64,000 bases of DNA from Emydura subglobosa (lineage: Eukaryota > Chordata > Testudines > Chelidae), in the NCBI GenBank assembly GCA_007922225.1, contig ML679991.1:1324153-1388152 (forward strand). The letters run 5' to 3'. Positions 1 to 12,290 of this stretch are shown one piece after another (within the stretch, counting starts at the first letter, position 1; the number at the start of each line of letters is the position of its first letter). A model generated the notes under the pieces. The model made no database searches, was not told the DNA's origin, and saw only the letters and a program-made list of their open reading frames with translations. The position numbers and the translations under genes were made by a program.

Positions 1-117
1 TTTCCCTATGGCTATAGTATTCCCCATAGCTATGGTTATGTGATTGTGTGTGTGTCACAATTAAAGCTGCACCCTATCCAACTCTAAAATGTAGCAGAGT
101 GATTCTTTTCCACGACA
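1..117 (+). repeat. 3' part of the 5' LTR of an endogenous retrovirus
   Basis: This stretch matches the last part of the LTR at 6275-7012 with few differences. It includes the ATTAAA polyadenylation signal and ends in the same TTCCACGACA, immediately before a primer binding site. The LTR start lies outside the window. It is transcriptional control and polyadenylation sequence of a provirus, not a gene. Confidence 0.9.
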
Positions 118-120
118 ATT

Positions 121-138
121 TGGTGCCGTGACTCGGAT
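121..138 (+). other. Retroviral primer binding site, tRNA-His type
   Basis: The 18 bases TGGTGCCGTGACTCGGAT lie three bases after the LTR end. They are complementary to the 3' end of vertebrate tRNA-His including its CCA tail (established tRNA sequence, from memory). This is where minus-strand DNA synthesis would have been primed, and it fixes the orientation of the provirus as +. Confidence 0.88.
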
Positions 139-3100
139 CTCCAAGCACTGGTATCGTCCAGGAAGGACCGCAGACCGCTGCCCACCGAACCCCAGGCACC
201 ACTCAAAGGTAAGAGACCTTTTAAATCTCTTTTTGGGGTTTTGGAGGAGAGCTGCCTGTGGGCTTCCTATTCAAGAACAGCCAAGCGAGATCCGAACTTT
301 GTTAAGGATCGGGGTAAGCTTTAAATTGTCTGTGTCTGTCTGTCTTGTCTGTATGTAACTGAAATGGCCACCTGGTTTTTTGTGGGCTGCAGACATTAGG
401 TCTCCCCCACCTGGTTTATTGCGCACCTGGCTGTGAGCTGGAGACATTAGGTCTTCACCTTTACAGTATTGGCTGTGAGCAGTCCCACCTCAACAGTATT
501 GATTGTGGGTTGAAGACGCTCACCCCAACAAGTTTGGATTTGCACTGCAAGCTGAGGGCTGACTCCTCACCTTGGCAGGTTTAAGCATTGCACCCAGGAA
601 ACATCAGAGGGTGGGAAAGTGGGTGTGACCCAAATGATTGTGTTTAGCTAAATGAGCCGTTGACCAGGTCTTGGACTAAGGCTTGCCTGAACCTAGTGAC
701 CCAACGGACAGGCGGAGTGTTTTGCAGCCAAAGAGGCTATCCCTTTCCCCCTTTAATTCATGAGCTTCCTTAGATCCGTTGTCCAAATGGACTCCTTTGA
801 CTGTGGAAGACCCCTTCTGTGTCTTGTCTCCTTTCCTAACCCCCTCCCGCTAAATAAGAGTTCCGTCATCGGGTTCATTTCACCCCAGCTGCATTGCGGG
901 CTGAATTGAAGCGGTGTGAATCCCTCAATAAGCTATTCCTCTGTGTGTGTGTGTGAGAGAAAGAGAGAGAGAGAGAGATAAGGGGAACAGGACAATCTAG
1001 GCAAGTGTCAGGTCTCCCCCAAAGGGAACCCCAGTGTATTATCTAGTAGGCATTAAGCTCCCTGAACTTGCAAGTTTCTAGCAAATTAGCATTCTTACAC
1101 CAAAAATGACCTGGCCAGGCAATTCCCCAATGTGAAAACACTTGAGTTGAATAAAATAATGCATTTAGGAAAATGAGTCTCCAGGATCCTGAGTGCCCCA
1201 GTTATAAAATGCATTTTTGAATTAATATAATAAAAGTCACAAACTTGAAATCTCAAAGCCTCTCAGTAAAAATTAAAAACAGCAATGGAAGGAGGTTCGG
1301 GTCTAACATCTGTAAGACCCCTATGAATGTTTGTCTGTCTCTGTCTTTGCCTGTGTATGCCTATCAGTATGTGTGAGTGTGAATGAAGGTACCGATTGAA
1401 ACATGTGTCTTTGTTGTTGATACAGTATTAATGCTGTTTTCCTGAGTGTTACATTGGTAATACTGTTTCCCTAAGTAAAGAACTATATTAAGGTTGTTAC
1501 AGTGTTAATACTATTTACTAAGTTTCTGTATTCCCAATAAAGGTGGCTTGTTGCCTTATCCCCTAGAAAAAGATCCTGTGATATTTGCTATTTGGGTAAT
1601 ATTAAAAATGCAAGGGGAGAACAGTAAGCATGCCATTGTTGTTGTGAATATCGGGGGTGCACATCCAAGGAAATTTTGTCAGTTTCATCAGCGCAAGGAG
1701 TCTGTGTGCACTGCTGTTGAAATCCCTGTTTGTTAATTTCAACAAAGCAAGAGGGAGTGCTTGCCTGTTGAAATCCTCTATTCGGCAATTTCAATAGCAG
1801 AATGCAGGAGCGTGCCTGTCTATTGAGGAACTTGAAACAGGGCTTAGTAACTGTCCCAGATCAAAAGCACATTAAAAATCCACTGCGCAAATAACAAAGT
1901 ATTCTTGCAGCCCCAGGCGGCTGCACTGCCAGGGTTGTCGCATTTGAATGAGTTTGGGAAGCTGGGTGACAATGTCTTACAAATTGCCCCAGGGTGCTTC
2001 AATGATGTCCTCAATGGGAGGGAAAGATCATTAAATTTCTAAAGAAAAAAAACATGCAAAAGTTCAGAAACCTATGGTAAAAGATGAATGGACGGGTATG
2101 TGTAAAAGACAGTTTGATGTAGTGGTCTGGTCAGACGAAAGAAAATCTAGGAAAAAGAGTGTGATACTTTACTGTAAAAAGAAAAGCTAGAAAAAGGCAG
2201 GTCTAAACCATCTCCAAACCCAGAACAGTGCTTTAAGGGTTAAACTGAAAACGTGTAACTCCTCTGCAATTGGAAACAGCTCGGCATGTTCATAAGAATA
2301 CTCCTCTCAGTACAGAGGAAATAAGGGGCTTATTAAAAAAATCTCCCAGATATAAAAACCCAAAGACCCAAACTTAATGTTTTGGAAATAAATAAATCAA
2401 ATGGTTACAACATATATGTTACATCTTAGGGAGCTCCGTATCCTGACTAAGCCAAATACCCCAGGCAATGCAGCAAGTAACTGGGAACTGATAAGGTGAT
2501 GTGTGTAAAACAAAAAAAGTAAAAGATTAACCCTATAGAAGCTGGAGGAAATGGAACAGTTAAAAGTTATAAAATTGTTATAGGAAAATAAATTCTTGGT
2601 TTCGTTGCAGTCATCTGAAGGAAAATGGGCCCTTCTCCTAAAAAAATGGTCTGTAAATAAACCTAACTAAAGTTACTTAAATATGGATGATTTAGTTTAA
2701 ATCATGAACTGGGAATAAAAGAGGTTTCCATTGGAACTTAACTGCCTCCAAATGCATAAAAGGAAATGTAATTTGTGTACAGATGTGTAAAAATAAAATG
2801 TGATTCTAAGCAATAATTTGCCACTCCCTCTCCCCCCCAAAGGGGGTAGAAAAGTGTTCTTTCATCTTTCAGAACGCCAAAAGACTGGTACCAGTGAAAC
2901 AGCTAAAGAACAAAACCATGGGATCTACTGTTGCAACCAGGGTTGTGTTTATGTTTTGTCTTGATTACTAACATTGTTGTGTTGTGTTGTGTTTTATATT
3001 TTGTCTTGTTACTATTATTATTGTGTTTGGTATTGAAGGTACGGCATTAAGCAAAAAGAAATCAGGAAGCACTGTAAATCAATGAATTTGGTAGGAAAAT

Positions 3101-3899
3101 AGATCCTGAAATTAGATATTTTCGTAGTATGGTACCAATTAAAGAATGTGATTTTAAATTTCAAGTGCCTAAATTCACTAGCAGCCTTGTTACAAAATTC
3201 TGATCCAGGGAGCACCAAAGCCCACACTTCCTAATTGCAAAAGAAACTGTTGGCACAGGTACCCCCTCAAGTTTTAATTTGTGCAAGATCTGCAAGCAGT
3301 TTATGCTGCAGTTTTTCTGTCGTCCCTAATCTGGCTACTAATTTGTCATGCTTTCCTGCAGCTGCTATCTATTTTACCGCTCTGAAACTCTGGGGATACA
3401 ATCTAAGCAGATTTTTTGTTGTTGTTTGCCTTCACTTCCTACTACTCGCAAGCAAATAACAAGCCTTTTTGAAATGGCAGGGTATGGTAAACAATGAATC
3501 TTAAAGTTTGCTTCACTCGTAAAATCCCTGCAGAACCTAACCTGAATTCAGTCACTGAGCCGCTTGTCTAATCGGCCGAGGCTGTTTTATCTCTTTACTT
3601 TTTGAGTTTTGCTGCGAGAAGGGGGGTTTGCCCACCCCAACTCAACTCCTCGAAGATCACGTTACAGCAAGCAGTCTGTCCCTCCCTCCCCCCTGCTTTC
3701 GCTCCGTGACTACAGCAGCTTTTAGGTAGGCAAACTGAGTATGAAAGGCTTTTCCTTTCAGCCCTAATGCTCTGTAAACTTAGATCTAACCAGTTAAAGG
3801 TGATGTATACCTTGTATTCTTCTGTAAAACCTGTACTGCTTAAAAATGAATTTGACTGTTTTACAAGAGTGCCTGTACATCCTAATTTACAGAACAAGC
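139..3899 (+). other. Provirus leader and unreadable interior
   Basis: This lies between the primer site and the first recognisable viral remnants. All frames are full of stops and I could not recognise gag, protease or reverse transcriptase; the longest open stretches are under about 100 codons and look random. A GT/GA microsatellite sits at about 942-979. The region is probably heavily mutated or partly replaced proviral sequence, but that is inference from its position between the LTRs. Confidence 0.5.
942..979 (+). repeat. GT/GA microsatellite
   Basis: A run of GT dinucleotides passes directly into a run of GA dinucleotides. It is a compound simple repeat inside the proviral leader. Confidence 0.9.
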
Positions 3900-4690
3900 T
3901 GCACTGCCAAATGGAATGGGCACAAAGTCATGGTTATTGTGCCTGAGTGTCAAATTAGGTATTTGCAAAAATTGCCCACCAGCAATCTATGAAGGTAAAG
4001 TTTGGAAGGTAAGCCCCTTACCAAAATTGGCCACAGGATCCTTTGGGTTACCCTCGGTTATAAGTCAATGGGCTGGGAAAGAAAAAACTATTGGATACCA
4101 GGGGCTGTAGTGCATGTAACCCCCACAAATGGGTCTGCTTATCCATACCTTCCTCTGTACAACCATGCAACAGAACTACCATAATGGAACATGTCTTTGG
4201 AATAATTTAGAAAAATGCCACAAGAGTCCTATACAATGAACAGTGTTTGTGTAACATCATAAAAAAATGGGAGTACTAGCAAACCCCTGTAGATAAATGC
4301 CAATGCAATGTAAGTGTTCTGTATACCACAAATCCAAGGGTACAGTACAACTCTCACTGCCAATCTAACAAAGCTTTCAGTGAACCTTGGGTTAAATTGG
4401 TCTGAAATAGCTGATCACTTGTTACAAAGCAAAAGTAACCCAGTTTCTGCAGCAAACAAAGCATGATGCTGGAAACAGGATTAGAATTGCTAAAGCGGAA
4501 TAAAAGCTTACTGCATATCATGGGTATAATGTTTTTACTGGATGGTCCCCCACCTCTTCAGGGATAATGTCTATTATACTTCACTCACTGTTAATTGTTT
4601 TAGTTAAGTTGTATTTGTTTAAGTTAGCATATGTGCCATGCGCTGTTGAATATAAAATATACGCTAAGTTAGAAGCCACAAGTCCATAGT
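3900..4690 (+). pseudogene. Possible envelope-like remnant in the provirus
   Basis: In changing frames this stretch shows an Asn-Gly-Thr glycosylation site with nearby cysteines (about 4165-4220). Further on there is a hydrophobic segment (about 4560-4625) of the kind that anchors a membrane protein, followed by a short basic and polar tail. That order resembles the surface-to-transmembrane part of a retroviral envelope gene, but many stops interrupt it and no fusion or disulfide motif is certain. It lies upstream of the integrase remnant, the wrong side for env in a simple provirus. The alternative is random hydrophobic coding potential in AT-rich DNA. Confidence is low. Confidence 0.22.
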
Positions 4691-4966
4691 GTAAGCCCAG
4701 CAAACCCCTACACTGTGATATTGTAATACCTTACATACCTTGACTATGCGACTCACACGAGCAAAGGGGGATGTCATTGTGGTTTGATTTTTTCATCATG
4801 ATTTGATTTTTGGCTATTTGACTTTTGATTGTGTGTCATCATGATTTGATTTGATCATGATTGGGTTGCCCGAATTTTGAGTTGCCCCAAATTTTATTTT
4901 TGGGTTGCCCCGAATTTTCCTGTTTTCTTTTTTCTGAATTTTTCCCTATTTGCCTAGCGTCCCTTT

Positions 4967-5714
4967 GTGAACTTCACCCCCTCCATGGGGACCCTTTGTG
5001 AACTTGCAAATGGATTTCATCCAAATGCCTACTTTGAATATGTGTTAGTCATCATTGATATGTTTTCAGTATGGGTAAAAGCATATCCTTGTACGCAAGC
5101 AGATGTGAGTAACTGTCGCCAAGAAACTATTGAAAACATTTACACCTAGGTTTGGGTTACCCCTCATCCTGGACAGTGATAAAGGGACCCACTCCACAGA
5201 ACAAGTCATTCAAAACCTATGTGCAGAAACCAGCTTGAAGTGGCCAAATGGCTTACCCATGGCTCTCATGTATATTAGAAATACTGTCAACAGAAAACAT
5301 GGGCTATCTCCACATGAGATCCTTATGGCCAGATCCATGAGATCACCACTAGACTCACAAGGATTGGATCTGCACTTAACTGATGATGTGATACTGAACT
5401 ATTGTAAATTATTAATAAAGTGTGTTAAGTATATCTACTCACAGGTTCAAGAAGCCCTTCCAGCACCTGCAACAGAACTGTACCACTCCCTCCAACCTGG
5501 CAAGTGGGTTTGTGTAAAAGTCCACCAACAAAAGAATGTGTGGCAACCTTGGTGGAAAGGACCTTATTTAGTGCTGCTAACCACTAATACTACGGTGCGA
5601 TGTCAAAGATACCTTAACTGGATTCATGCTTCACATTGTAAGCAGACTCTACCGCCAAAAGAAGAAAACAACCAAGAAATCCAGCAGTTAATGGACATTT
5701 TTGTTTCGCTGTGA
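4967..5714 (+). pseudogene. Broken retroviral integrase (3' end of pol)
   Basis: This is the remains of a class I (gamma-like) retroviral integrase, the enzyme that joins viral DNA to host DNA. The first catalytic Asp block (LQMDFIQMP) is near 5000, followed in another frame by YVLVIIDMFS. The second Asp block (SDKGTHS) is near 5175 in a third frame, so at least two frameshifts are present. Between about 5225 and 5245 the sequence jumps to the segment that normally follows the catalytic Glu, so an internal deletion has removed that residue. The C-terminal part is open from 5130 to the stop at 5714 and shows the GPY-type block (WWKGPYLVLL) and a WIHASHCK tail. It cannot encode an active enzyme. 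The class assignment rests on motif spacing and the C-terminal block. Confidence 0.85.
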
Positions 5715-5859
5715 AAGTTCAAAACCCTCCAAAGAGACTTTATATTCTAACTGCCTTGACTGCCTATTAATCTCGTTTGATGTAATGTAACCTGGACATT
5801 TGCACAAGTTTAATGTTGTGCCTTGTAACTATGTTTAATCATACCCTATCCTAGTCTCT

Positions 5860-6262
5860 CCTCGAAGACCATGCCTGTAGTTTTGGGTATTATTGTCCAA
5901 ACAGACAACCGCCTCCCTTGCCTCCCCGTAGCATGCCCTGTGGATAAGGCATCGAACCAACCTGGAGCCAGGGCCTCCTGGACCGATGCCCCACTGGTCA
6001 GTGTGCGGGAAGGGTAGGTACCTGGACCACTCTTTAGATGAGAGTGAGGGTGTGTGGAAAAATATACAATTTGTAGCAGGACAAGTATTGGAACCTGAAC
6101 TACAGAAAATAGATTCGTGGCACAGGCAAACCACAGTGTGTTAGCAAAAGTTTTATGTTTCAATTTTGTTGTAATTCTCCCCCAATAGTAATCGATAAGA
6201 GAGGCCACAGATGCTTATGCCCTTTCAAATCAAAGTCTCTTTTTATGTTGTACTGGAAGTAC
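5860..6262 (+). other. Region between integrase and polypurine tract
   Basis: This is where env should begin. One frame is open for about 50 codons from 5872 (starting MPVVLGIIVQ) with several cysteines, then stops. The rest has no continuous frame. It may be the start of a deleted env gene. No conserved envelope motif is visible, so this is weak inference. Confidence 0.25.
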
Positions 6263-6274
6263 AAAAGGGAGGAT
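6263..6274 (+). other. Polypurine tract of the provirus
   Basis: The purine run AAAAGGGAGGA lies immediately upstream of the TG that opens the 3' LTR. This is the expected position for the plus-strand primer of reverse transcription. Confidence 0.85.
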
Positions 6275-7012
6275 TGTGGAATCAAATAATTAATCATAGA
6301 ATTGACTATAGAAGGCCTGACCTGAAATTGATTATAGAAGGCCTGGCCTGAAACTGGGTAGCCTGAACTGTGATGGAAGCCCTCAGGTTAAATCATTGAC
6401 AGGATGCCCCAAACGGAGACTGAGATAAAGATGCTAAAATCCCACAGGATGTCTCAGGATCACAATTTAAATGCAAACTCCTTTTGTGAACTCTAGCCCT
6501 TTTGAAGTCTGTGAACAGACATCTCCTGTTCTGATAAGTATCGGTACGTGCCCCCCTGTCTACCCGGCTCCATAGGAACTTACTCCATACAAATTAGCAT
6601 TTGAACATGTATTGTGTAACCACCCATCTTTGGGTGATAGCCGGGGTACCTGATAACCACATTGTATAATCAAGTGACTCTTTGGTCTTTCCTGTGAAAA
6701 CGTCTGGCGTACCCCATTGTACATATAATTGTCTTTCCTGTTAAATATAAACTGTTAATCAAATTCCACTATTTGATCAACATGTAAGTGAACCTAAGCA
6801 ACCCCTATATAAGTCTTTTGTATCTGGTAGCTAGGCGAAGTACATTTGCCCAGCATCCAGACATGCTGCTTGACTTCCTTATAGCCACCGGGGTTTTCCC
6901 TATGGCTATAGTATTCCCCATAGCTATGGTTATATTGATTATGTGTGTGTCACAATTAAAGCTGCACCCTATCCAACTCTAAAATGTAGCTGTGTGATTC
7001 TTTTCCACGACA
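6275..7012 (+). repeat. 3' LTR of the endogenous retrovirus
   Basis: A 738-bp LTR begins TGTGGAATCA after the polypurine tract and ends TTCCACGACA. The final ~120 bases match positions 1-117 with only a few substitutions and one short indel. A TATA box (TATATAAG, 6806-6813) and an ATTAAA polyadenylation signal (6955-6960) are in the expected order. The target-site duplication cannot be checked because the 5' flank is outside the window. Confidence 0.9.
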
Positions 7013-8964
7013 GACCTCACTTGATGACACTGCTGAGGGAACCCTGTATAGAGACCAAGTAATTGAATGGACTCAGAAGATGCACATGTATAACTTCTCC
7101 AATAACTTAACCTCCTGGAATAAAAGTGTTAAATGCCAGCACTGATTAACCTCTCACCTGTCTCCATTGTAATGAATGTGCTGCCAGCCAGATCTCACGC
7201 AGATGATGGTTATTCAATAGCACTGGTAGCCAGGACCACCATGGTCATTGAAATTAGTCACTGTAGGAACCCCAACTGGTAGATTCCAGTGGGCCTCTGC
7301 CCCTCTGTAGATTACCAGAAAGGAAACCATCCACATAGTGAAACTGAATGTAAAGCCATCCATTGCTCTAGACTTGTCAGGGATGAGATATCCTCTACGG
7401 TGCTGGTCCAACAATGTTTTCAGTGCTGAGTGCAGCACAAATTATTAATTGTTTGGAAAATAAGAGCCATGACAATAGCTGACCAGGATCGGAGAGTTCT
7501 GGATGAAAAGGGGAGGGTGAGACACATGAAATCTGCCTACAGACATGGAGATTGTGGGGAGAGTGAATTCATCTAGTTCACCTGATGTAATAACTGAAGA
7601 AAGTCACAGAAGGAGTTGTTTTATGCAATGAAATATGACAGCTGATATCAAGACTAGGCAGCGATGTGACCAATAAAAAGAAAGCTACAATGATACTGTC
7701 TTTAATTACATGACCACACTCCATTTCCCCCAGGAACCCTCTCTCATCCATTGTCCTGAATGGACAGGGTTGAGGGAATGAAGTAGCTTTTTCTTTTTTA
7801 TATTTATTTTTATCCCCCTCATTAAGTGTGGGCAACCAGGCCTGCTTTACTGCACACCATCCAAACCCTGCACTGAATATGGAATTAATTTATTGTGGGG
7901 CTGTCATGTGGTCCTCATTCCTGCAGTTTTTGTGTGTCTGCTGACTAGTCATGAGTTTTTCTCCATCCACCCCTGTGAGACAGGGAAGTACTGTTATAAC
8001 AGGTGTACACAAGTGGAAATGGGGCACAGAGAGATTAAAGAGAACATTTGCAAAAGTATCCATTAATGGTAAGTCTCCCCCTTATTATGCCACTACAGTT
8101 GAATATACTATATAATGGATATTTTCCACAATAACGTATGCATAATATCTATAAGCACAACTGTGCCCCTATGCGGCTGCTGTTATACCAGGATAAAGAT
8201 GTTTTACACCAGTAGCACTAGTCCTGTCTGGAATACACACCAGGAAAAGCACACCCCTAAACAGAATAGTTACATCTGTACAAGAACTGAGTAGACCAGA
8301 CTTAAGCATGGATGAGTTCATATGGGTCTTGGTGTTGATCCTCTTGTTGTGTGCCTTCTCTGCATTACAAAGTAATCTCAGGGAAAGTTTTACAATTTAT
8401 AGCAATATAGTTCTATAGGCACAGTTATACTGCTATTACCACTTGTATGGACACTGTTTTAGTCCTGGTCTATAACAGAAGGTTGGATGAGCAAAATTCA
8501 CCTCTTTTCAGAAAACTGGACTACACCAAATTTTGTCTTCTATGGCTAAATCTCTCCACTTTATCCAGCATAGATTTCCCCCTTTACATAAGGACAGAAG
8601 CTCCCTGCAGGTAGTTCTCAACTGTTTGGACACTTGTATTTATACCAATATAAGCAGTCTTCCAGCTGCAATACTATAATGCAATATTCCCTTTGGAAAC
8701 AGCTTGTCAGGTAGCACTTTGGAATTCTACTATGCAAGGTCACAGTGACTGAAGTCCACCTCACTTTTAAATGCCAAGTGTAGTCTTCACAGCTACTGCA
8801 GTCCTTGTTAACTGCTACCTTCTCACCGAAAGCATGGCTCCTCCTCACTCTCACTCTGGTTCTGTTGACTGGTCCAGGAAGGAAGTCCCAGTGCTGTGCA
8901 AAGGGAAAGGAGCTGAGGCCAGGAAGCACCTTATTCCTGGCCAGGAAGGTGCTTCCAAAATAAT
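7013..8964. other. Intergenic stretch without recognisable genes
   Basis: No open frame longer than about 100 codons and no splice-bounded coding exon was seen. Apart from a weak MIR-like patch near 7970-8062, I recognise nothing here. Confidence 0.6.
7970..8062 (-). repeat. MIR-like SINE fragment
   Basis: The stretch around AATGGGGCACAGAGAGATTAAAG resembles the reverse complement of the conserved core of MIR-type CORE-SINEs. It is short and diverged, so the call is tentative. Confidence 0.45.
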
Positions 8965-11405
8965 TCCTGTTTGAACTAGAACATATCTTTTAGGAAAACA
9001 TGCAACCTTGATTTTAAAATTGCAACTATGACCCTCGGTAAGTTGTTCCAATGATTAATTCTCCTCACTGTTAAAAAAATGTGCTTTATTTCCAATCTGA
9101 ATTTGTCTAGCTTCAACTTCCAGGCACTGGATCTTGTAATATTTTTGTCAGCTAGATTGAAGAGCCCTCTATTGTCAAATCTGTTACCCACATATGTACT
9201 GTGATGTCCTGTCCCTTAAAAGGGACCTTTAAAAGGTGCACCTCCCCTGTCCCCACCCTCACCGTAGGTCTGTGTCTACCTCCTTCTCTTCTGGCTCTAA
9301 ATATAACAGGTACTTACAGACTCTGATCAAGTCACCCCTTCCCTGTGTAAAGCTGAACAAACTGAGTTCTTGAAGTCTAACACTGTAAGGCAGGTTTTCC
9401 AATCTTTTAATTATTCATGCGGCTTTTCTCTGAACTCTCTTCAATTTATCAACATCTTCTTGAATTGTGGACACCAGAAGTGGACTCAGTATTCCAGTAA
9501 GGGTTACCTCAGTGCCAAGTAAAGAGGGGAAAAATAACCTCTCTGTTCCTACTCCTGATTTCTCTATTTATAAACCTAAGTATCACATTAGCTCTTTTGG
9601 CCACACTGGGAACTCATATTTATCTGCTTATCCAACATGACCACCAAGTCTTTTTTCAGAGTCACTGCTTCTCAGGGTAGAGTGCTCCATCCTATAAGTG
9701 TGGCCTATATTCTTTGTTCCTACATGTACACCTTTACATATTAAAATGTATATTATTTGCATTTGCGCAGTTTACCAAGTGATCCAGACCACTCTGTACC
9801 AGTGACCTGTCTGCTTTATTTTTTACCACTTCCCCAATCTTTGTGTCATTTGCAAATTTTATCAGTGATGATTTTGTTTTCTTCCATGTCCCTGAAAAAA
9901 ATGGCAAATAGCATAGAGACCAGAACCAATCCATGCAGGACTCCACCAGAACACCCCCACTCCAGGAAAATCTCCCATTACAATTACATTTTGAGACCAG
10001 TCAGTTAACCAGTTTTTAATCCACTTAATCTGTGTCATGTTAATGTAGTATCATTCTAGTTTTGAATCAAAATGCCATACATACAAAAGTGAAATGCCAT
10101 ACAAAAGTCTAAGTATATTACATCAACACTATTGCTTTCATGTTTCAACCAAACATGTAATCTCATAAACAAACAAACAAGAATCAAGTTAGTGTTACAG
10201 ACTCTATGTTTCATAAATAGACTATAATCAGGCATTATTACATTTCACTCATGCAAATCGTCCCACATGGTTTCAGTAATATCAACTAGATAAAGTTTAT
10301 GCTCATGTATGAACAATTCCATTTCCTCTTGTTTATTATCCTGGCTTCTCGCATTAATGTATAGTCAGTTAGAGAATGTGCATCCTTTGGTGTCTTGATT
10401 AATTTTGTTCTCAACATCTTGAGTTTTTATGCTAAATGAGTGTTCATTTCTTTCCTCTTTTTAGCCTCCCCTTTTCTAACTCCTTTAATGTCCTCCTGAC
10501 TACTCTAGCCAGCCTGTCTTCTAGAAGATTGGTTTTCACTCCACTGAGATGGAGGCCATCCAAACTGTCCCTTTCCCCACAGAAGATGGACCAATTCTCC
10601 AGAAAACTAAACTTACACCACTTACCTAACCAGAGGCACCCTTCCAGAATCTTCTGCTGTCTGTCTTTCTTTGCTCACAGGATAGGGATGACCTCCAAGA
10701 AGATTGGTTGGACATTATTTTTCTTCAGCACCCTTTCAAGTTCTCTGAAGTCATCTATAAGCTATGAGATATCCTGTGACGCATAATCATTAATTCAAAC
10801 ATCACCATCACCAGCGGATCCTTGCCTGTTAACTTCAAAAGCCTGTCCAATCTTAGAGTGACATATTGTGTCTTGGATCCAGGAAGGCATCTCACCATCC
10901 TCTTGTCCACCTGTCTCTTGCTTAATACTCTTTCCTTTCTTCCTACTATGGAAACCCCAACAAGGATCATTTGTCTTCTTTGGATTATTGGAGATATCTT
11001 TGTGGGGATGTTTGATTGTCTTGCAGGTTGGGCTGAGCAGCTATCCACAGGTCAGTCCCATGCACATCTCCATTCCATTTGACCAGCTGGATCTTCAGAG
11101 ACATTTTATCCGGTTTCCACACTGAAGACCTGCTACTGAGAAGAAACTTCTATCTGTGCATTATTCTTCCTGGTCCTCTTCTCCCTGATGGTCACAGCCT
11201 GCCCATTCTCCACTGCCTGTAGCCATGTAGAATGCCACCTCATGTTCTTGCCTCTGGTGGTTACAAACTGCCAAGCCTCCTCCTCGGCTTCCTCTCTCTG
11301 AATCCTTGGTGGCCAGTTCCTTTTTTTTTTTATACTGGGGTGATGATGTTTCCTTAATTTAGTTAATCGAGTACTCTTCCTATCAGTGTCTGTACCTCTC
11401 TGTAA
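8965..11405 (-). repeat. Old CR1 LINE, antisense, with ORF1 and ORF2 remnants
   Basis: Read on the minus strand, the order is that of a CR1 element. An ORF1 part (about 11400-10755) contains a remnant of the SGNH-esterase domain found in CR1 ORF1. An ORF2 endonuclease start (about 10430-10240) follows, with NARSL and ITETMWDDL motifs. The reverse transcriptase shows a YLDF block near 10130-10110 and FANDTK near 9880 in place of FADDTK. The C-terminal ORF2 segment ends near 8976. Frameshifts, stops and a large deletion within ORF2 make it dead. The usual 3' tail is missing or replaced near 8965. The family is certain; the exact subfamily is not. Confidence 0.85.
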
Positions 11406-11410
11406 CCCTT

Positions 11411-12290
11411 CCGTGCCTAGGGTAGCCACCTGAAAATGCCAAGGGCAGGGCAGGCTGTAAAAGGAGAGCAGATTCTCCCAGCACTGGTGGGTGACACTGA
11501 CGTCAGACTTCCCAACCAGCCACAAACAGTGCTTCTGATTCCCCGCGTGGTTATCAAGACGCCAGTATACAAATGCACACAGCCCACTTTACGGCATTTC
11601 AGTCTCTGGCTCTCAATCAGCCACTAGGTCCAGTAAAGAGACCAGTTATTTAAACTCTATGCTTTTTACCATAAAGGTTTCTCCTGACCCAAGGGGTCAG
11701 CCACAGCACCAGATCAATAGAAGTTTGGATCTTACCTAAAATACCACGCTGCCAGCCCATCCTTTAGTAACTAAAACTAAAGGTTTATTGTAAAAAGAAA
11801 GAAAGAAACCATAAGAGAAATGTTAAAGGATTAAAGCAATCAGATACATACAAATGATTTAAAAGTCCATATTTATCAGGTTTCCAGTAGAATAGTGGAG
11901 TTTCAGGCTTGTATAATCCCTCTGGTGTACATATAGTACCTGGATGGGATTCATTCCTTTGTTTCACAGCTTCAGTTGCAGATGACTTGATCCAGAGGTA
12001 GATAGGTGGCTGAAGCTGAACAGGATTGAAGACAAAATGGATATCGGGCAGCTGCCTTTTTATGTCCTCTGTCCCTTGCCATGCTGCTTGTGGAATTTCA
12101 CAGGAACCAGAATGGAGTCCAGGGTCACATAAGCATGTCTTGGTGACTTATCAGGTATATCCCTGGCTTCTTCCTCTGGGCCCCTTGCACCTGGGAATTT
12201 CTTAATGGGCCATTAAGCAGGATTTTGTTCTGCAGCTATCCTGTCTGCGGTGTCACCCTGACACAGCACAATTTGAAATACAGATATCTC
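11411..12290 (-). repeat. LTR-like element, copy 1 (antisense)
   Basis: Read on the minus strand this has a TATA-like ACATAAAAAGG (about 12053-12065), then an AATAAA signal (11784-11789). It shares several hundred bases with copies at 36212-36470 and 45615-46305. The promoter-then-polyadenylation layout and multiple dispersed copies support an LTR or LTR-plus-leader of a retroelement. I cannot name the family. The outer borders are approximate. Confidence 0.65.
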
